DNA of 64,000 nt. It comes from Xanthomonas euroxanthea (GTDB lineage Bacteria > Pseudomonadota > Gammaproteobacteria > Xanthomonadales > Xanthomonadaceae). The notes below the pieces were generated by a model, which saw only the letters and a program-made list of their open reading frames with translations, ran no database searches and was not told the DNA's origin. Positions 46,318 through 57,533 of this stretch are shown piece after piece; position 1 is the first letter of the stretch, and every line of letters starts with the position of its first letter. The position numbers and the translations under genes are program-made. The stretch is from positions 440,217-504,216 of the forward strand of contig NZ_UIHB01000001.1 of the NCBI RefSeq assembly GCF_900476395.1, given 5' to 3'.

Positions 46318-46693
46318 GCGGCAGCGTCCGTGGGGGAATGATGCGAGCGCGTACCGGACGCCTTGCTCGCCATGTCCTGTGCGCCACACCCAATGTGACA
46401 CCCGGATGACGGACTATGCCGCGCCGAAGCTGACTGAAATGTTTGTTCGCGTTAGGCCATCGCCGCAGCGTGGCGGATCGCACGCGTTGACGCTCCCCTG
46501 TGCGCGGTGGCGTTCGCCAGAAATCGGCGGCATCTGCATTGCGCATTTGGCGCGCTTCTCGCAGATGGGCGACGTCGCTATCACCCCGCACCACCCGATC
46601 TGCTTTGACGGTTTGACGGTTTGACGCGGCTGTCTTGGCAAGCGGTGTCGCGCCCGGGTGCGCTCCTACGCGGAGGTGGGGTCTGTTGGAGTG
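46318..46693. other. Gap between opgB and the ABC1 kinase gene
   Basis: 376 bp. It contains an 8-bp tandem repeat (TTTGACGG twice and TTTGACGC, 46604-46627) and a half-copy of the palindromic repeat seen at 12000 (46648-46671). No gene is seen. Confidence 0.5.
46648..46671. repeat. Half-copy of the 12-kb palindromic repeat
   Basis: TCGCGCCCGGGTGCGCTCCT plus ACGC matches the right arm of the elements at 12000-12066 and 12161-12228. The left arm is missing, so it is a truncated copy. Confidence 0.6.
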
Positions 46694-48418
46694 CTATCGA
46701 TGCCCGCGTTCTTCGCGCGCACGCACACGGCGGTCGAACAGCAGCGCGCTGAGCACGATGCCCAGGCCCAGCACCACGCCGAGCAGGAACAGCACCATTG
46801 CGATGGCCGGGTAGCCCCACAGCTTCAAGCCGGTTTCGATGCGCATCATCTGTGCCGAGGCCATGATCAATGCCGCGGTCACGATGCCGGCCGCCACGCG
46901 GTTGGCGATCTTCTGCAGGCTTTCCATCAGATGCGATTCTTCCAGCCCGGTGACGCGCATCTGCAGGCGGTTTTCCGCCGCCAGCGACAGGATCTCGGAC
47001 ATGCGGCGCGGTCCTTCGCGCACCAGGTGCTGCAGTTCCATCGCCTCGCTGGCCAGGTTGGCGGCGGACAGGGACTTTTTCAGCCGCGCGCGCATCACAT
47101 GCTGCAGATGACGTTCGACGATGCGGCGCGTGTCCAGGTGCGGCGACAGCGCGCGGCACACGCCTTCCAGGTTCAACAAGGTCTTGCCGAGCAGGCTCAG
47201 CTCCGGTGGCGTGCGCAAGCCGTTGGAGGTGGCAATGCGCACCAGATCCAGCACCACGCGGCCTTCGGAGGTGGTGTCGTGGGCGGCATAACGGGCGATC
47301 ATCTGCCCGGTTTCGCGCTGGTAGCGGTCCTCGTCGTAATCCTCCAGGCGCGTGCTGAGCGCAATGGTCTCTTCGGCGACTTCTTCGCCACGGCCGTCGA
47401 CGGCGGCGAACAGCAGCTTGAGCAAGCGCTCGCGCAGGCGCGGGGGAACATGCGCGACCATTCCCAGGTCGAAGATGGCCAGGCGCCCGTCCTGCAGCAC
47501 GCGCAGGTTGCCCGGATGCGGGTCGGCATGGATCTCGCCATGCACGAACATCTGGTCCAGGTAGCCCTTGACCAGCTCCGCGGCCAGGTTGTCCATCGGC
47601 TGTTCGGTGCGGCGCAGGCCGGAGATCTTGTCCACCCGCACGCCTTCGGCCAGCTGCATGGTCAGCACCTTGCGGCTGCTCAGGTCCCATACCGGTTGCG
47701 GAATCCACAACAGCGGAAATGGCTTCAGATGCTTGCCGAAGCGCGCCAGCGTCTCGGCCTCGTCTTCGTAATTGAGCTCGGCGCGCAGGGTCTTGCCGAA
47801 CTCGCCCAGCCAGTCGGCAAAGCGCACGCGCCGGCCGATGCCGGTCAGGCGGTCGGCGGCGGTGGCAAAGCTCTTGAGCACGTCCAGGTCCGAACGGACC
47901 TGGGCGGCGACTTCGGGCTTTTGCACCTTGATCGCCACCGGGGTGCCGTCGCGCAGGGCGGCGCGGTGCACCTGCGCCAGCGAGGCGCAGCCCAGCGGCA
48001 CCGGGTCGAAGAACGAGAACGCCTTGTTGACCGACACGCCGAGTTCTTCCTCGATGATCTGGCGGATGCGCTCCACCGGCACCGAGCTGGTGTTCTCCTG
48101 CATGCGCTCCAGCGCCGTGGCGAACTCCGGCGGCACGATGTCCGGCCGCGTGGACAGCATCTGGCCAAGCTTGACGAAGGTGGGGCCGAGCGCCTCCAGG
48201 TCGGAGACGAACTGGTCGGGCGTGCCTTCGGCGGGCACTTCGTACTCGTTGATCGCGGCCGGATCCAGGTTCATGCCCGCGAATACGCCCGACCCGCGAT
48301 ACCGCAGCAACAGGCGCAGGATCTGCGTGCGACGGCTCATGCCGCCCACCACGCCGGTGTCGGCGGGGATCGCGGCCTGGGCCGGTGTGCGGTACGGGTC
48401 GTTCGGACTCAAGGCCAT
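46694..48418 (-). CDS. ABC1/UbiB-type atypical kinase (AarF family)
   Basis: Protein of 574 residues. The KxGQ signature is FVKLGQMLSTRPDIVPPEF, followed by CASLAQVHRA (the Ala-rich nucleotide loop), VAIKVQKP (Lys), MFVHGEIHADPHPGNLRVL (catalytic loop) and AIFDLGMV. Two C-terminal transmembrane helices (IVTAALIMASAQMM, YPAIAMVLFLLGVVLGLGIVLSALL) match UbiB-like proteins, which support ubiquinone synthesis at the membrane. The start at 48418 gives a natural N-terminus, though MSRRTQ at 48340 is possible. It diverges from the YedI-type gene. It is not linked to ubiE or ubiJ, so a paralogue rather than UbiB itself is possible. Confidence 0.9.
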   Translation of the reverse strand: MALSPNDPYRTPAQAAIPADTGVVGGMSRRTQILRLLLRYRGSGVFAGMNLDPAAINEYEVPAEGTPDQFVSDLEALGPTFVKLGQMLSTRPDIVPPEFATALERMQENTSSVPVERIRQIIEEELGVSVNKAFSFFDPVPLGCASLAQVHRAALRDGTPVAIKVQKPEVAAQVRSDLDVLKSFATAADRLTGIGRRVRFADWLGEFGKTLRAELNYEDEAETLARFGKHLKPFPLLWIPQPVWDLSSRKVLTMQLAEGVRVDKISGLRRTEQPMDNLAAELVKGYLDQMFVHGEIHADPHPGNLRVLQDGRLAIFDLGMVAHVPPRLRERLLKLLFAAVDGRGEEVAEETIALSTRLEDYDEDRYQRETGQMIARYAAHDTTSEGRVVLDLVRIATSNGLRTPPELSLLGKTLLNLEGVCRALSPHLDTRRIVERHLQHVMRARLKKSLSAANLASEAMELQHLVREGPRRMSEILSLAAENRLQMRVTGLEESHLMESLQKIANRVAAGIVTAALIMASAQMMRIETGLKLWGYPAIAMVLFLLGVVLGLGIVLSALLFDRRVRAREERGHR

Positions 48419-48658
48419 CTCCGGCGGTCGTGCAAGGGGGCGAGTGTGGCCAGCGGCGGGTCGTCAGGCGGTGAATCCAGCCACGTGGCCAAGGCGCTGC
48501 CGTGCGCGGCCCAGGGCCGGCGGGCACGGCCGGATCGTCCGGCTGGCGGGCGGCGGCATCGCGCGGCAACGGTCGCCAACAGCCGGCAACGGCCTGCCAT
48601 CACCCCATACCGGCGCAGGATCGGCGAGAATCCACCGCCACCCACGAAGGACCCCCGC

Positions 48659-49600
<942 letters not shown>

Positions 49601-49847
49601 TCCGCGCGGCGGCGGGCCGGGCGCGGGATGGGCGCCCGCACCGGCGCGACGTGATCGCCCCGCGTGTTGGATCAGCCGGCACGCCATAGCCGGCGGAAAT
49701 CGCTGTCGACACGGCTCTGCTCGGGCCGCCGCGCCAACGGCGCCGCCCTGCACGGCCACGCCACCCTGTGCCGAGGAGCGCACCGGGCGGCGGTCTTCAC
49801 CGCTCCAGGCAGGGCAGATGCCCCCTGCGTTCCGCCGACGGTTGCGC

Positions 49848-51476
49848 TCAGTCGGCGCTGACCACGCGATTCTTGCCGGCCGACTTGGCCTCGTACATGG
49901 CGCGGTCGGCACGGCGGATGACATCGTCCTGGGTTTCGTCGAGATGGCGCAGCGCCACGCCGCCGCTGAAGCTGACGAACAGGCGCACGTCGTCGTGCAA
50001 CAGCGAGCGTTGCGCCAGCGCGCGCTGCAGGCGGATCACCGCCGCACTGGCTTCGAAGATGGTGGAGTCCGGCAACAGCAACACGAACTCCTCGCCGCCG
50101 AAGCGGGCGATGGCATCGGTGGTGCGCAGCACCGACTTGGCCACGTCCACCGTATGGCGTAGCGCGGCGTCGCCGCCGGCATGGCCGTGGGTCTCGTTGA
50201 GGCGGCGGAAGTCGTCCAGGTCCAGCATCGCCACGCACAAGGGTTGGCCGCCGCGCTGGGTACGGGCGGCTTCGCGCTGGAACAGCTCTTCGAAGCCGCG
50301 GCGGTTCAGCGCCCCGGTCAGCTGGTCTTCGCGCACCAGGCCGGCCACGTCCTTGAGTTCCTGTTCCAGCAGGGCGATGCGCTGCTCGGCGTCTTCGACC
50401 TGGCGACGTGCGGCGAGCAGCTCGTCGCGCGCGGCCAGCGCCTGCGCCTGCACGCCGGCGGTGTCCTGCAACACGTCCTGCAGCAGGCGATTGAGGTCGG
50501 GAATGCTGCGAGCGTCGCCGATCGCCTGCGAATAGCCGGCAACGCGATCGTGGTACTCGCCGGTGCTGGTGGCCATGCCATCGAGCCGGTCGACGAAGGA
50601 CACCATCATCTCGCGCATGGCGGTCTTGGAGTCGGCAATGCCTTGCTTGAGCAGGCCCTGCTTGTAGATGACCTCGCGCAGGGTGCCGCGTGCCTGCTCG
50701 ATCGAGCCGACATCCAGCGGCCCGGAGATCAGCTGCCGCACCACCGAGATCTGCCCCTGCAGCCAGCTGCGATCGTCGAGCAGTTCGCCCACGTTCTCCA
50801 GCAACAGGTCGAACAGGCCCAGCAACAGGTTCTGCTGTTCGCTGGCATCTTCGGCACGCAGGCCGATCTGATGACTCAGTTCGCGCAAGCGTTGGTCCAG
50901 GGTGATCAGTTCATGGCCGGGGCGCCAATGGCGCAGCGCCGATGCCAGGGTCTGTGCTTCTTCGGCCAGCTCCGGGCTGCGTTGCAGCAGCGTGGCCAAG
51001 GCATTGCCCAGTGCGTGACGCAGCAGGTCGCGCAGCTGCTCGGCTTCGGTGCGCCCTTCGGCCAGCGAGTCGCCGGTATCGATGGTGCGGATGTACTTGT
51101 CGATCAATTGCCGCAAGGCGCGGCCGTAGCCGGGCCAGTCGCCGGCCGCATAGGCCGCGCTCAGGCGCACGCCCATGTCGCCGAGTTCGCCATGCAGGCT
51201 GGTGATGCCCTCGGCAAAGGCTAGCAGCAAGGCCTCCGGGTGCGCGGCATGCGAGAACAGGCGCATCAGCAGGGCGGTGGCGGCAGCCGGGTCGTGCGCG
51301 CCGGACTTGTTCTTGGCCGGCACCAGCTGATGCGCGGCCAGGCCGTGCCCGCCGTGCCCGCCGCCGATCACGCTGGGCAGGGCGGCGGCCGGGCGTGCGC
51401 TGTCCGCGCCACCCCAGGGCAACAGGCGGCGCAGCCCGCCACGTGGGCGGCTTGGAAGTTCAGGCTGGTCTGCCAT
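49848..51476 (-). CDS. GGDEF-domain diguanylate cyclase
   Basis: Protein of 542 residues that should make cyclic di-GMP. The N-terminal two-thirds is soluble and largely helical (several Leu/Gln heptads, a long coiled coil leading to AARDELLAARRQVEDAEQRIALLEQELKDVAGL). The GGDEF domain starts at DQLTGALNRRGFEELF and has MLDLDDFRRLNETHGHAGGD and FGGEEFVLLL (active-site loop GGEEF, near residue 460). An RxxD inhibitory site upstream of it is not evident. There is no transmembrane helix or receiver domain, so the input is unclear; the N-terminal part resembles E. coli DgcC/YdeH-unrelated helical sensors only in composition. Confidence 0.92.
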   Translation of the reverse strand: MADQPELPSRPRGGLRRLLPWGGADSARPAAALPSVIGGGHGGHGLAAHQLVPAKNKSGAHDPAAATALLMRLFSHAAHPEALLLAFAEGITSLHGELGDMGVRLSAAYAAGDWPGYGRALRQLIDKYIRTIDTGDSLAEGRTEAEQLRDLLRHALGNALATLLQRSPELAEEAQTLASALRHWRPGHELITLDQRLRELSHQIGLRAEDASEQQNLLLGLFDLLLENVGELLDDRSWLQGQISVVRQLISGPLDVGSIEQARGTLREVIYKQGLLKQGIADSKTAMREMMVSFVDRLDGMATSTGEYHDRVAGYSQAIGDARSIPDLNRLLQDVLQDTAGVQAQALAARDELLAARRQVEDAEQRIALLEQELKDVAGLVREDQLTGALNRRGFEELFQREAARTQRGGQPLCVAMLDLDDFRRLNETHGHAGGDAALRHTVDVAKSVLRTTDAIARFGGEEFVLLLPDSTIFEASAAVIRLQRALAQRSLLHDDVRLFVSFSGGVALRHLDETQDDVIRRADRAMYEAKSAGKNRVVSAD

Positions 51477-51961
51477 GCGCCGGGGTCTCGGAAAGTCGTG
51501 ATGCTACCGCTGGTTATCGGCGTGCAAGCGTCTTGCTTAAGCGGTCCGGACAGGTCTGCGCAGTTCCAGCCTGCGCGCACGATGTCCGGCGATGGTCGAA
51601 AGGCGATGCCGACCTGTGGCTGAACAAGTCAGGCGGGTACTGGCGGGCGCCGCTGCCAGCGCCTGCTTCCGGTGCGTTTCAACAACCACGCACCACGGCG
51701 GGGATGTCATCACACGGCGAGGCGCCGCTTATGCCGGGACGCACACGCGACCATGCGCAAGGGAATGTCGGTGTCGCAGAAAAGTCAGCACGTATTCACG
51801 CATATTTTATTTGCACGGGGTGTAGATTCATCTCAAGGACGACGTGGAGTACGCGCGTTGGCCCCGCTCCTCATTCGTAGCAGGTCGTCTGGCTGAATCG
51901 GCAGATGATGGTTGTCGCTTCGCTGTTTTCCGTCTCCACCCACTTTACGACGGACGTTTAG
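51477..51961. other. Upstream region of the glycogen/trehalose operon
   Basis: 485 bp between divergent diguanylate cyclase and glgA genes. The part around 51780-51840 is AT-richer (CATATTTTATTTGC) and is the likely promoter area. A possible 18-codon leader (51905-51961, MMVVASLFSVSTHFTTDV) has its stop codon directly abutting the glgA ATG. No other gene is seen. Confidence 0.45.
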
Positions 51962-53545
51962 ATGGTTGCCATGATGCCGCTTCACGCCACTACCGCACGC
52001 TTTGAGCGCAGTACGTTGCTCCCCACTTTGAAGAAGAGCGGGCGGCCGCGTGATGCACGCGGGCGCTTCGTTCGCCATCACGAACGTCTGCCGGTGTCGC
52101 CGGCCGATACCCGCGGCGCCTTGTTCGTGGTGTCGGAGATGGCGGACTTCATCAAGGCTGGCGGCCTGGGCGATGTGGCGGCGGCGCTGCCGCGCGCGCT
52201 GCGCCATCGCTACGACGTGCGGGTACTGATCCCCGGCTACCGCGCAGTGCTGGCGCGTGCGGGCAAGGTGGAGATCGTCGGCCGGGTACTGGCGCATGCG
52301 GCACTGCCGGCCTGCGACATCGGCCGCATCGTGCAATCGGACGGCCTGCCGATCTACATCCTGCTGTCCAAGGAATTGTTCGAGCGCGACGGGTCGCCTT
52401 ATGTGAGCACCAGCGGGTCGGAGTTCGAAGACAACGCGATCCGCTTTGCCACCTTGTCGCATGCCGCCGCGCAGATCGCCGCCGGCCACGCCGGGCTGGG
52501 CTGGAAGCCGCGCCTGCTGCACCTCAACGACTGGCCGTGTGCGCTGGCTGCCGCCTATGTGCGCTGGTCCGGCGGCACCACGCCGTGCCTGTTGACCATC
52601 CATAACCTGGCCTACCAGGGCCTGGTGCCGTATTCGATGGCCGCTGCGCTGGGCATCCCCGCCGAGCGCGTGGCCGAGCTGGAGTTCTACGGGCAGATGT
52701 CGTTCCTGCGTGGCGGCATCGTGCATGCCGACCACGTCAACACGGTCAGCGTCAGCTATGCCCAGCAGATCACCGGCCCGGCGCAGGGCTGTGGCCTGGA
52801 CCGCCTGCTGGCCGGTCGCGCCGCCAAGGGCGCGCTGACCGGCATCGTCAACGGCATCGACGCCAGCTGGGACCCGCGCACCGACGAATATCTGGACACG
52901 CATTTCAGCGTGAATCAGTGGCAGGGCCGGCAGGCCAACGCCGCGCAGGTGCGCAAGGCCTTCGGGCTGCGCGAGAGCACCGGCCCGCTGTTTGCGGTGG
53001 TGTCGCGGCTGGTGCACCAGAAGGGCCTGGACCTGATCTGCGAAGTCGCCCCGCAGATCGTGGCCGCCGGCGGCCAGATCGCGGTGATCGGCGGCGGCGA
53101 GCCGGAGATCGAGCAGCAGGTCGCCGAGCTGACCCGGCGCTATCCCGGCCAGGTGGGTGCCTTCATCGGGTTCGAGGAAGGCCTGGCGCGGCGCATGTTT
53201 GCCGGTGCCGACTTCCTGCTGATGCCGTCGCGCTTCGAGCCGTGCGGCCTGAGCCAGATGTACGCGCAGCGCTTTGGCTGCCTGCCGATCGCGCACGCCA
53301 CCGGCGGCCTGATCGACACGGTGGATGACGGCGTCACCGGTTTCCTGTTCCAGCACGCCAGCGCCGAGGCCTTGCGCCGTTGCCTGGAGCGCGCATTCCG
53401 TACCTTCCGCCTGCCCAGCCTGCTGTCGGCGATGCGCCGCGCGGCGATGTTGCGTCCCAGTGGCTGGGATGTGGCGGGCAAGAAGTACCTCTCGCTGTAC
53501 GAACGCACCGCCGCAACCGCTCCCGCGCTTGCGACGGTGTCATGA
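51962..53545 (+). CDS. glgA: Glycogen synthase (ADP-glucose type)
   Basis: GT5 glycosyltransferase of 527 residues that extends alpha-1,4-glucan from ADP-glucose. The donor loop is [16 protein letters not shown] (Thr of the usual KTGG is Ala here). [50 protein letters not shown] and [32 protein letters not shown] are all present. About 50 extra N-terminal residues, basic and possibly disordered ([21 protein letters not shown]), precede the [11 protein letters not shown] core start. The exact Met (51962, 51971 or 51974) is uncertain. The stop overlaps glgB by 4 bp. glgC is not in the window. Confidence 0.95.
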   Translation: MVAMMPLHATTARFERSTLLPTLKKSGRPRDARGRFVRHHERLPVSPADTRGALFVVSEMADFIKAGGLGDVAAALPRALRHRYDVRVLIPGYRAVLARAGKVEIVGRVLAHAALPACDIGRIVQSDGLPIYILLSKELFERDGSPYVSTSGSEFEDNAIRFATLSHAAAQIAAGHAGLGWKPRLLHLNDWPCALAAAYVRWSGGTTPCLLTIHNLAYQGLVPYSMAAALGIPAERVAELEFYGQMSFLRGGIVHADHVNTVSVSYAQQITGPAQGCGLDRLLAGRAAKGALTGIVNGIDASWDPRTDEYLDTHFSVNQWQGRQANAAQVRKAFGLRESTGPLFAVVSRLVHQKGLDLICEVAPQIVAAGGQIAVIGGGEPEIEQQVAELTRRYPGQVGAFIGFEEGLARRMFAGADFLLMPSRFEPCGLSQMYAQRFGCLPIAHATGGLIDTVDDGVTGFLFQHASAEALRRCLERAFRTFRLPSLLSAMRRAAMLRPSGWDVAGKKYLSLYERTAATAPALATVS

Positions 53546-55773
53546 GCGAACGGCTGGGCGTGCAGGGGCAGGAGACGGAAACGACGGCGGTGACCATGGA
53601 CGGGATCTCGGATTCAGCGCAGAGCGTGCAGGCGCTGGCCGATAGCCTGCCTGCTGATGCATTCGCGGTCCTGGGCCCGCATGTCCAGGCCGACGGCCAC
53701 CGTCTGGTGCGCGTGTTGGCGCCCGGTGCCGAGGCCATGGGCCTGATCGATCCGCGCGGCAAGCTGCTGGCACGCATGCAGGCCGGGCCGGTCGATGGCA
53801 TGTTCGAGGGCGTGCTGGCGGTCGAAGGACCGTATCGGCTGCGCATCGTGTGGCCGGACGTGGTGCAGGAGATCGAAGACCCTTACGCGTTTGCTGCCAC
53901 GCTGGACGAATCCATCCTGCTGCAGATCGCTGCCGGCGACGGCCAGGCATTGCGTTGCGCCCTGGGTGCCCGGCACCTGCGCTGCGACGATGTGCCGGGG
54001 GTGCGCTTTGCGGTGTGGGCGCCGCATGCGCAGCGCGTGGCGGTGGTGGGCGATTTCAACGGCTGGGACGTACGCCGGCATCCGATGCGCCAGCGCATCG
54101 GCGGATTCTGGGAGCTGTTCCTGCCGCGCGTGGAAGCCGGCACGCGTTACAAGTACGCCATCACCGCTGCCGATGGGCGCGTCTTGCTCAAGGCCGACCC
54201 GGTGGCGCGCCAGAGCGAATTGCCGCCGGCCACCGCCTCGGTGGTGCCGGGCGCGGCAGCGTTCGGCTGGACCGACGCGGCCTGGATGGCCGCGCGCGAT
54301 GCCCGTGCCGCGCCGGCGCCGCTGTCCATCTATGAAGTGCACGCCGCGTCCTGGCGACGCGATGGGCACAACCAGCCGCTGGACTGGCCAGGGCTGGCCG
54401 CACAGCTGATTCCCTATGTGCAGCAGCTCGGCTTCACCCATATCGAGTTGCTGCCGATCACCGAACATCCATTCGGCGGCTCCTGGGGCTACCAACCGCT
54501 GGGGCTGTATGCGCCGACGGCGCGCCACGGCAGCCCGGACGGCTTTGCCCAGTTCGTCGACGCCTGTCATCGCGCCGGCATCGGCGTGATCCTGGACTGG
54601 GTCAGCGCGCACTTTCCCGATGACGCCCACGGCCTGGCGCAGTTCGACGGCGCGGCGGTGTACGAGCATGCCGACCCGCGCGAGGGCGTGCATCGCGACT
54701 GGAATACGCTGATCTACAACTACGGCCGGCCCGAAGTGACTGCCTACCTGCTGGGCAGCGCGCTGGAGTGGATCGACCACTACCATCTGGACGGCCTGCG
54801 CGTGGATGCAGTGGCCTCGATGCTGTATCGCGACTATGGCCGTGCCGAAGGCGAGTGGGTGCCCAACGCGCATGGCGGCCGTGAGAATCTGGAAGCCGTG
54901 GCCTTCCTGCGCCAGCTCAACAGCGAGATTGCCACGCGCTTTCCCGGTGTACTGACCATCGCCGAAGAGTCCACCGCCTGGCCAGGCGTGACCGCGCCGA
55001 TCAGCGAGGGTGGCCTGGGCTTCACCCACAAATGGAACATGGGCTGGATGCACGACACGCTGCACTATATGCAGCGCGATCCGGCCGAGCGCGCGCAGCA
55101 CCATAGCCAGCTCACCTTCGGTCTGGTGTACGCGTTCTCCGAGCGTTTCGTGCTGCCGATCTCGCACGACGAAGTGGTGCACGGCACCGGTGGCCTGCTC
55201 GGGCAGATGCCCGGTGACGACTGGCGGCGCTTTGCCAACCTGCGCGCGTATCTGGCGCTGATGTGGGCGCATCCGGGCGACAAACTGCTGTTCATGGGCG
55301 CCGAATTCGGCCAGTGGAACGACTGGAATCACGATCAGTCGCTGGACTGGCATCTGCTCGACGGGGCCGCGCATCGCGGCGTGCAGCAACTGGTCGGCGA
55401 TCTCAATGCCGCATTGCGACGGGTGCCGGCGCTGTATCGTGGCACGCATCGTGCCGACGGCTTCGACTGGAGCGTGGCCGACGACGCGCGCAACAGCGTG
55501 CTGGCGTTCATCCGCCATGATCCCGAGGGCGGCGCACCCTTGCTGGCGGTGAGCAACCTCACTCCGCAACCGCACCACGACTATTGCGTCGGCGTGCCGC
55601 GTGCCGGCGGCTGGCGCGAAATCCTCAACACCGACAGCGCCCATTACGGTGGCAGCAACCTCGGCAACAGCGGTCGCCTGGCGACCGAGCCGATGGGCAT
55701 GCACGGGCACGCACAACGCCTGCGCCTGACCCTACCGCCGCTGGCCACGATCTATCTGCAAGCGGAGAAATAG
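53542..55773 (+). CDS. glgB: 1,4-alpha-glucan branching enzyme
   Basis: GH13 enzyme of 743 residues that adds alpha-1,6 branches. An N-terminal CBM48-type region is duplicated ([22 protein letters not shown] and [23 protein letters not shown]). The catalytic domain has [34 protein letters not shown] (nucleophile Asp422), [13 protein letters not shown] (Glu475) and [11 protein letters not shown]. The 53-residue spacing of Asp and Glu equals that of E. coli GlgB. The start at 53542 overlaps the glgA stop (ATGA), showing translational coupling. An internal Met at 53596 is an alternative. Confidence 0.97.
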   Translation: MSERLGVQGQETETTAVTMDGISDSAQSVQALADSLPADAFAVLGPHVQADGHRLVRVLAPGAEAMGLIDPRGKLLARMQAGPVDGMFEGVLAVEGPYRLRIVWPDVVQEIEDPYAFAATLDESILLQIAAGDGQALRCALGARHLRCDDVPGVRFAVWAPHAQRVAVVGDFNGWDVRRHPMRQRIGGFWELFLPRVEAGTRYKYAITAADGRVLLKADPVARQSELPPATASVVPGAAAFGWTDAAWMAARDARAAPAPLSIYEVHAASWRRDGHNQPLDWPGLAAQLIPYVQQLGFTHIELLPITEHPFGGSWGYQPLGLYAPTARHGSPDGFAQFVDACHRAGIGVILDWVSAHFPDDAHGLAQFDGAAVYEHADPREGVHRDWNTLIYNYGRPEVTAYLLGSALEWIDHYHLDGLRVDAVASMLYRDYGRAEGEWVPNAHGGRENLEAVAFLRQLNSEIATRFPGVLTIAEESTAWPGVTAPISEGGLGFTHKWNMGWMHDTLHYMQRDPAERAQHHSQLTFGLVYAFSERFVLPISHDEVVHGTGGLLGQMPGDDWRRFANLRAYLALMWAHPGDKLLFMGAEFGQWNDWNHDQSLDWHLLDGAAHRGVQQLVGDLNAALRRVPALYRGTHRADGFDWSVADDARNSVLAFIRHDPEGGAPLLAVSNLTPQPHHDYCVGVPRAGGWREILNTDSAHYGGSNLGNSGRLATEPMGMHGHAQRLRLTLPPLATIYLQAEK

Positions 55774-55775
55774 CA

Positions 55776-57533
55776 ATGAACGAGCGCAATGACACCACGC
55801 CGGCATGGGGCGCATGGCCAGCGGGTGAGGGACAGGTGCGCTTCACGCTCTGGGCACCGGATGCCAGGAGCGTGGAGGTGGTCTTCGACGACGGCGCGCG
55901 CGTCGCGTTGCAGGCCGCGCAGGACGGCTTCTTCAGTGCGGCGATCGACTGCGCGGCGGATGCGCGCTATCGCTACAGCGTCGATGGTGGCGAACCGGTG
56001 CCGGATCCGGCCTCGCGCTGGCAGCCCGAGGGCGTGCATGGCCCCAGCGCCGTGCAGCCAACCGACGGCTACGCCTGGCAGAACACCCAGTGGCAGGGAC
56101 GGCCGTGGGACGAGGCGGTGATCTACGAACTGCATGTCGGCACCTGCGGCGGCTATGCCGGTGTGCAGGCGCAATTGCCGCAGCTGGCGGCGATGGGCAT
56201 CACCGCGATCGAGCTGATGCCGCTGAGCGCATTCCCGGGCGCGCACAACTGGGGCTACGACGGCGTGTTGCCGTACGCGCCGGTGGAAGCCTATGGCACG
56301 CCGGACCAGTTGAAGGCGCTGATCGACGCCGCGCACGGACACGGCCTGATGGTGTTGCTGGATGTGGTCTACAACCACTTCGGCCCGGACGGCAATTATC
56401 TGCACAGCTATGCCGCCCCGTTCTTCAACGAGGACAAGCCCACTCCGTGGGGCGCGGCGATCGATTTCCGCAAGCCGCAGGTGCAGCGTTACTTTCTCGA
56501 CAATGCGCTGATGTGGCTGCACGAATACGGCTTTGACGGCCTGCGCCTGGACGCGGTGCATGCGATCACGCCGAACGCGTTCCTGGATACCCTGCGGCAG
56601 ACCGTGCAGGCCAGCCTGCCTGCCGGCCGCCACGTGCACCTGGTGCTGGAAAACGAGGCCAACCAGGCCTCGCAGCTGCAACGCGGCTACACCGCGCAAT
56701 GGGACGACGATTTCCACAACGCCCTGCATGTACTGCTGACCGGCGAAGCCGAAGGCTATTACGCAGCCTTCGCCGACAAGCCCGCCGAGCACCTGGCGCG
56801 CGTGCTCGGCGAAGGCTTCGCCTACCAGGGCGAGCCGGACCCGCGTGGGCATGTGCGCGGCGAGCCGAGCGGGGCGCTGCCGCCGCACAAGTTCGTGGTC
56901 TTCGCGCAGAACCATGACCAGATCGGCAACCGGGCGCGCGGCGAGCGGCTGAGCGTGCTGGTGTCGCCGCAGCGCCTGCGCGCTGCGCTGGCGCTGACGA
57001 CGCTGACGCCGATGATTCCGCTGTTCTTCATGGGCGAGCCGTGGGGCGCCGAACAGCCATTTCTGTTCTTCACCGACTTCGGCCCGCCGCTGGACGATGC
57101 GGTGCGCGAAGGGCGGCGCCGCGAATTTGCGCACTTCGCCGCATTCGCCGACGAAGCGCAGCGCGCCACCATTCCCGATCCGAACAGCCACGACACCTTT
57201 GCCGCCTCGCGCGCGCCGATCGAAGACGCCGCCCGCGGCGACGGCGTGCAGTGGACAGCCTGGTTCACCGCGCTGCTGGGCGTACGCCGCCAGTGGCTGG
57301 TCCCGGGGCTGGCACAGGCGCGCGCGGTGGGCGCCGAGGTGCTGGCCGACGGTGCAGTGACCGCCAGCTGGGAATTACCCGACGGGCTGTGGCATGTCGC
57401 CTTCAACCTGGGCGCCGCGGCGGTGCCGATGCCGCCGCTGCGCGGACGCGTGGCGCATGCCGAAAACGTCGCCGCCGACGCGCAGCAGTTGCCGGTCGAT
57501 GGCTTCATCGCCTGGCATGAGGCGCGCGCATGA
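55776..57533 (+). CDS. treZ: Malto-oligosyltrehalose trehalohydrolase
   Basis: GH13 enzyme of 585 residues that releases trehalose from maltooligosyl trehalose made by TreY. The N-terminal region is VRFTLWAPDARSVEVVF. TreZ signatures are YELHVGTCGGYAGVQAQLPQLAAMGITAIELMPLSAFPGAHNWGYDGVLPYAP, LDVVYNHFGPDGNYL, DGLRLDAVHAI (Asp259), LVLENEANQ (Glu292) and VVFAQNHDQIGNRARGER. It begins 2 bp after the glgB stop and overlaps malQ by 4 bp. Confidence 0.96.
   Translation: MNERNDTTPAWGAWPAGEGQVRFTLWAPDARSVEVVFDDGARVALQAAQDGFFSAAIDCAADARYRYSVDGGEPVPDPASRWQPEGVHGPSAVQPTDGYAWQNTQWQGRPWDEAVIYELHVGTCGGYAGVQAQLPQLAAMGITAIELMPLSAFPGAHNWGYDGVLPYAPVEAYGTPDQLKALIDAAHGHGLMVLLDVVYNHFGPDGNYLHSYAAPFFNEDKPTPWGAAIDFRKPQVQRYFLDNALMWLHEYGFDGLRLDAVHAITPNAFLDTLRQTVQASLPAGRHVHLVLENEANQASQLQRGYTAQWDDDFHNALHVLLTGEAEGYYAAFADKPAEHLARVLGEGFAYQGEPDPRGHVRGEPSGALPPHKFVVFAQNHDQIGNRARGERLSVLVSPQRLRAALALTTLTPMIPLFFMGEPWGAEQPFLFFTDFGPPLDDAVREGRRREFAHFAAFADEAQRATIPDPNSHDTFAASRAPIEDAARGDGVQWTAWFTALLGVRRQWLVPGLAQARAVGAEVLADGAVTASWELPDGLWHVAFNLGAAAVPMPPLRGRVAHAENVAADAQQLPVDGFIAWHEARA

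Noticed and set aside
46658..48658. Long plus-strand frame upstream of the YedI-type gene
   Set aside because: Antisense to the ABC1 kinase gene; the real start is at 48659 with its own ribosome binding site.
53614..57191. Two long minus-strand frames opposite glgB and treZ
   Set aside because: Low-complexity Arg/His/Gln-rich translations without motifs, opposite well-supported enzymes.
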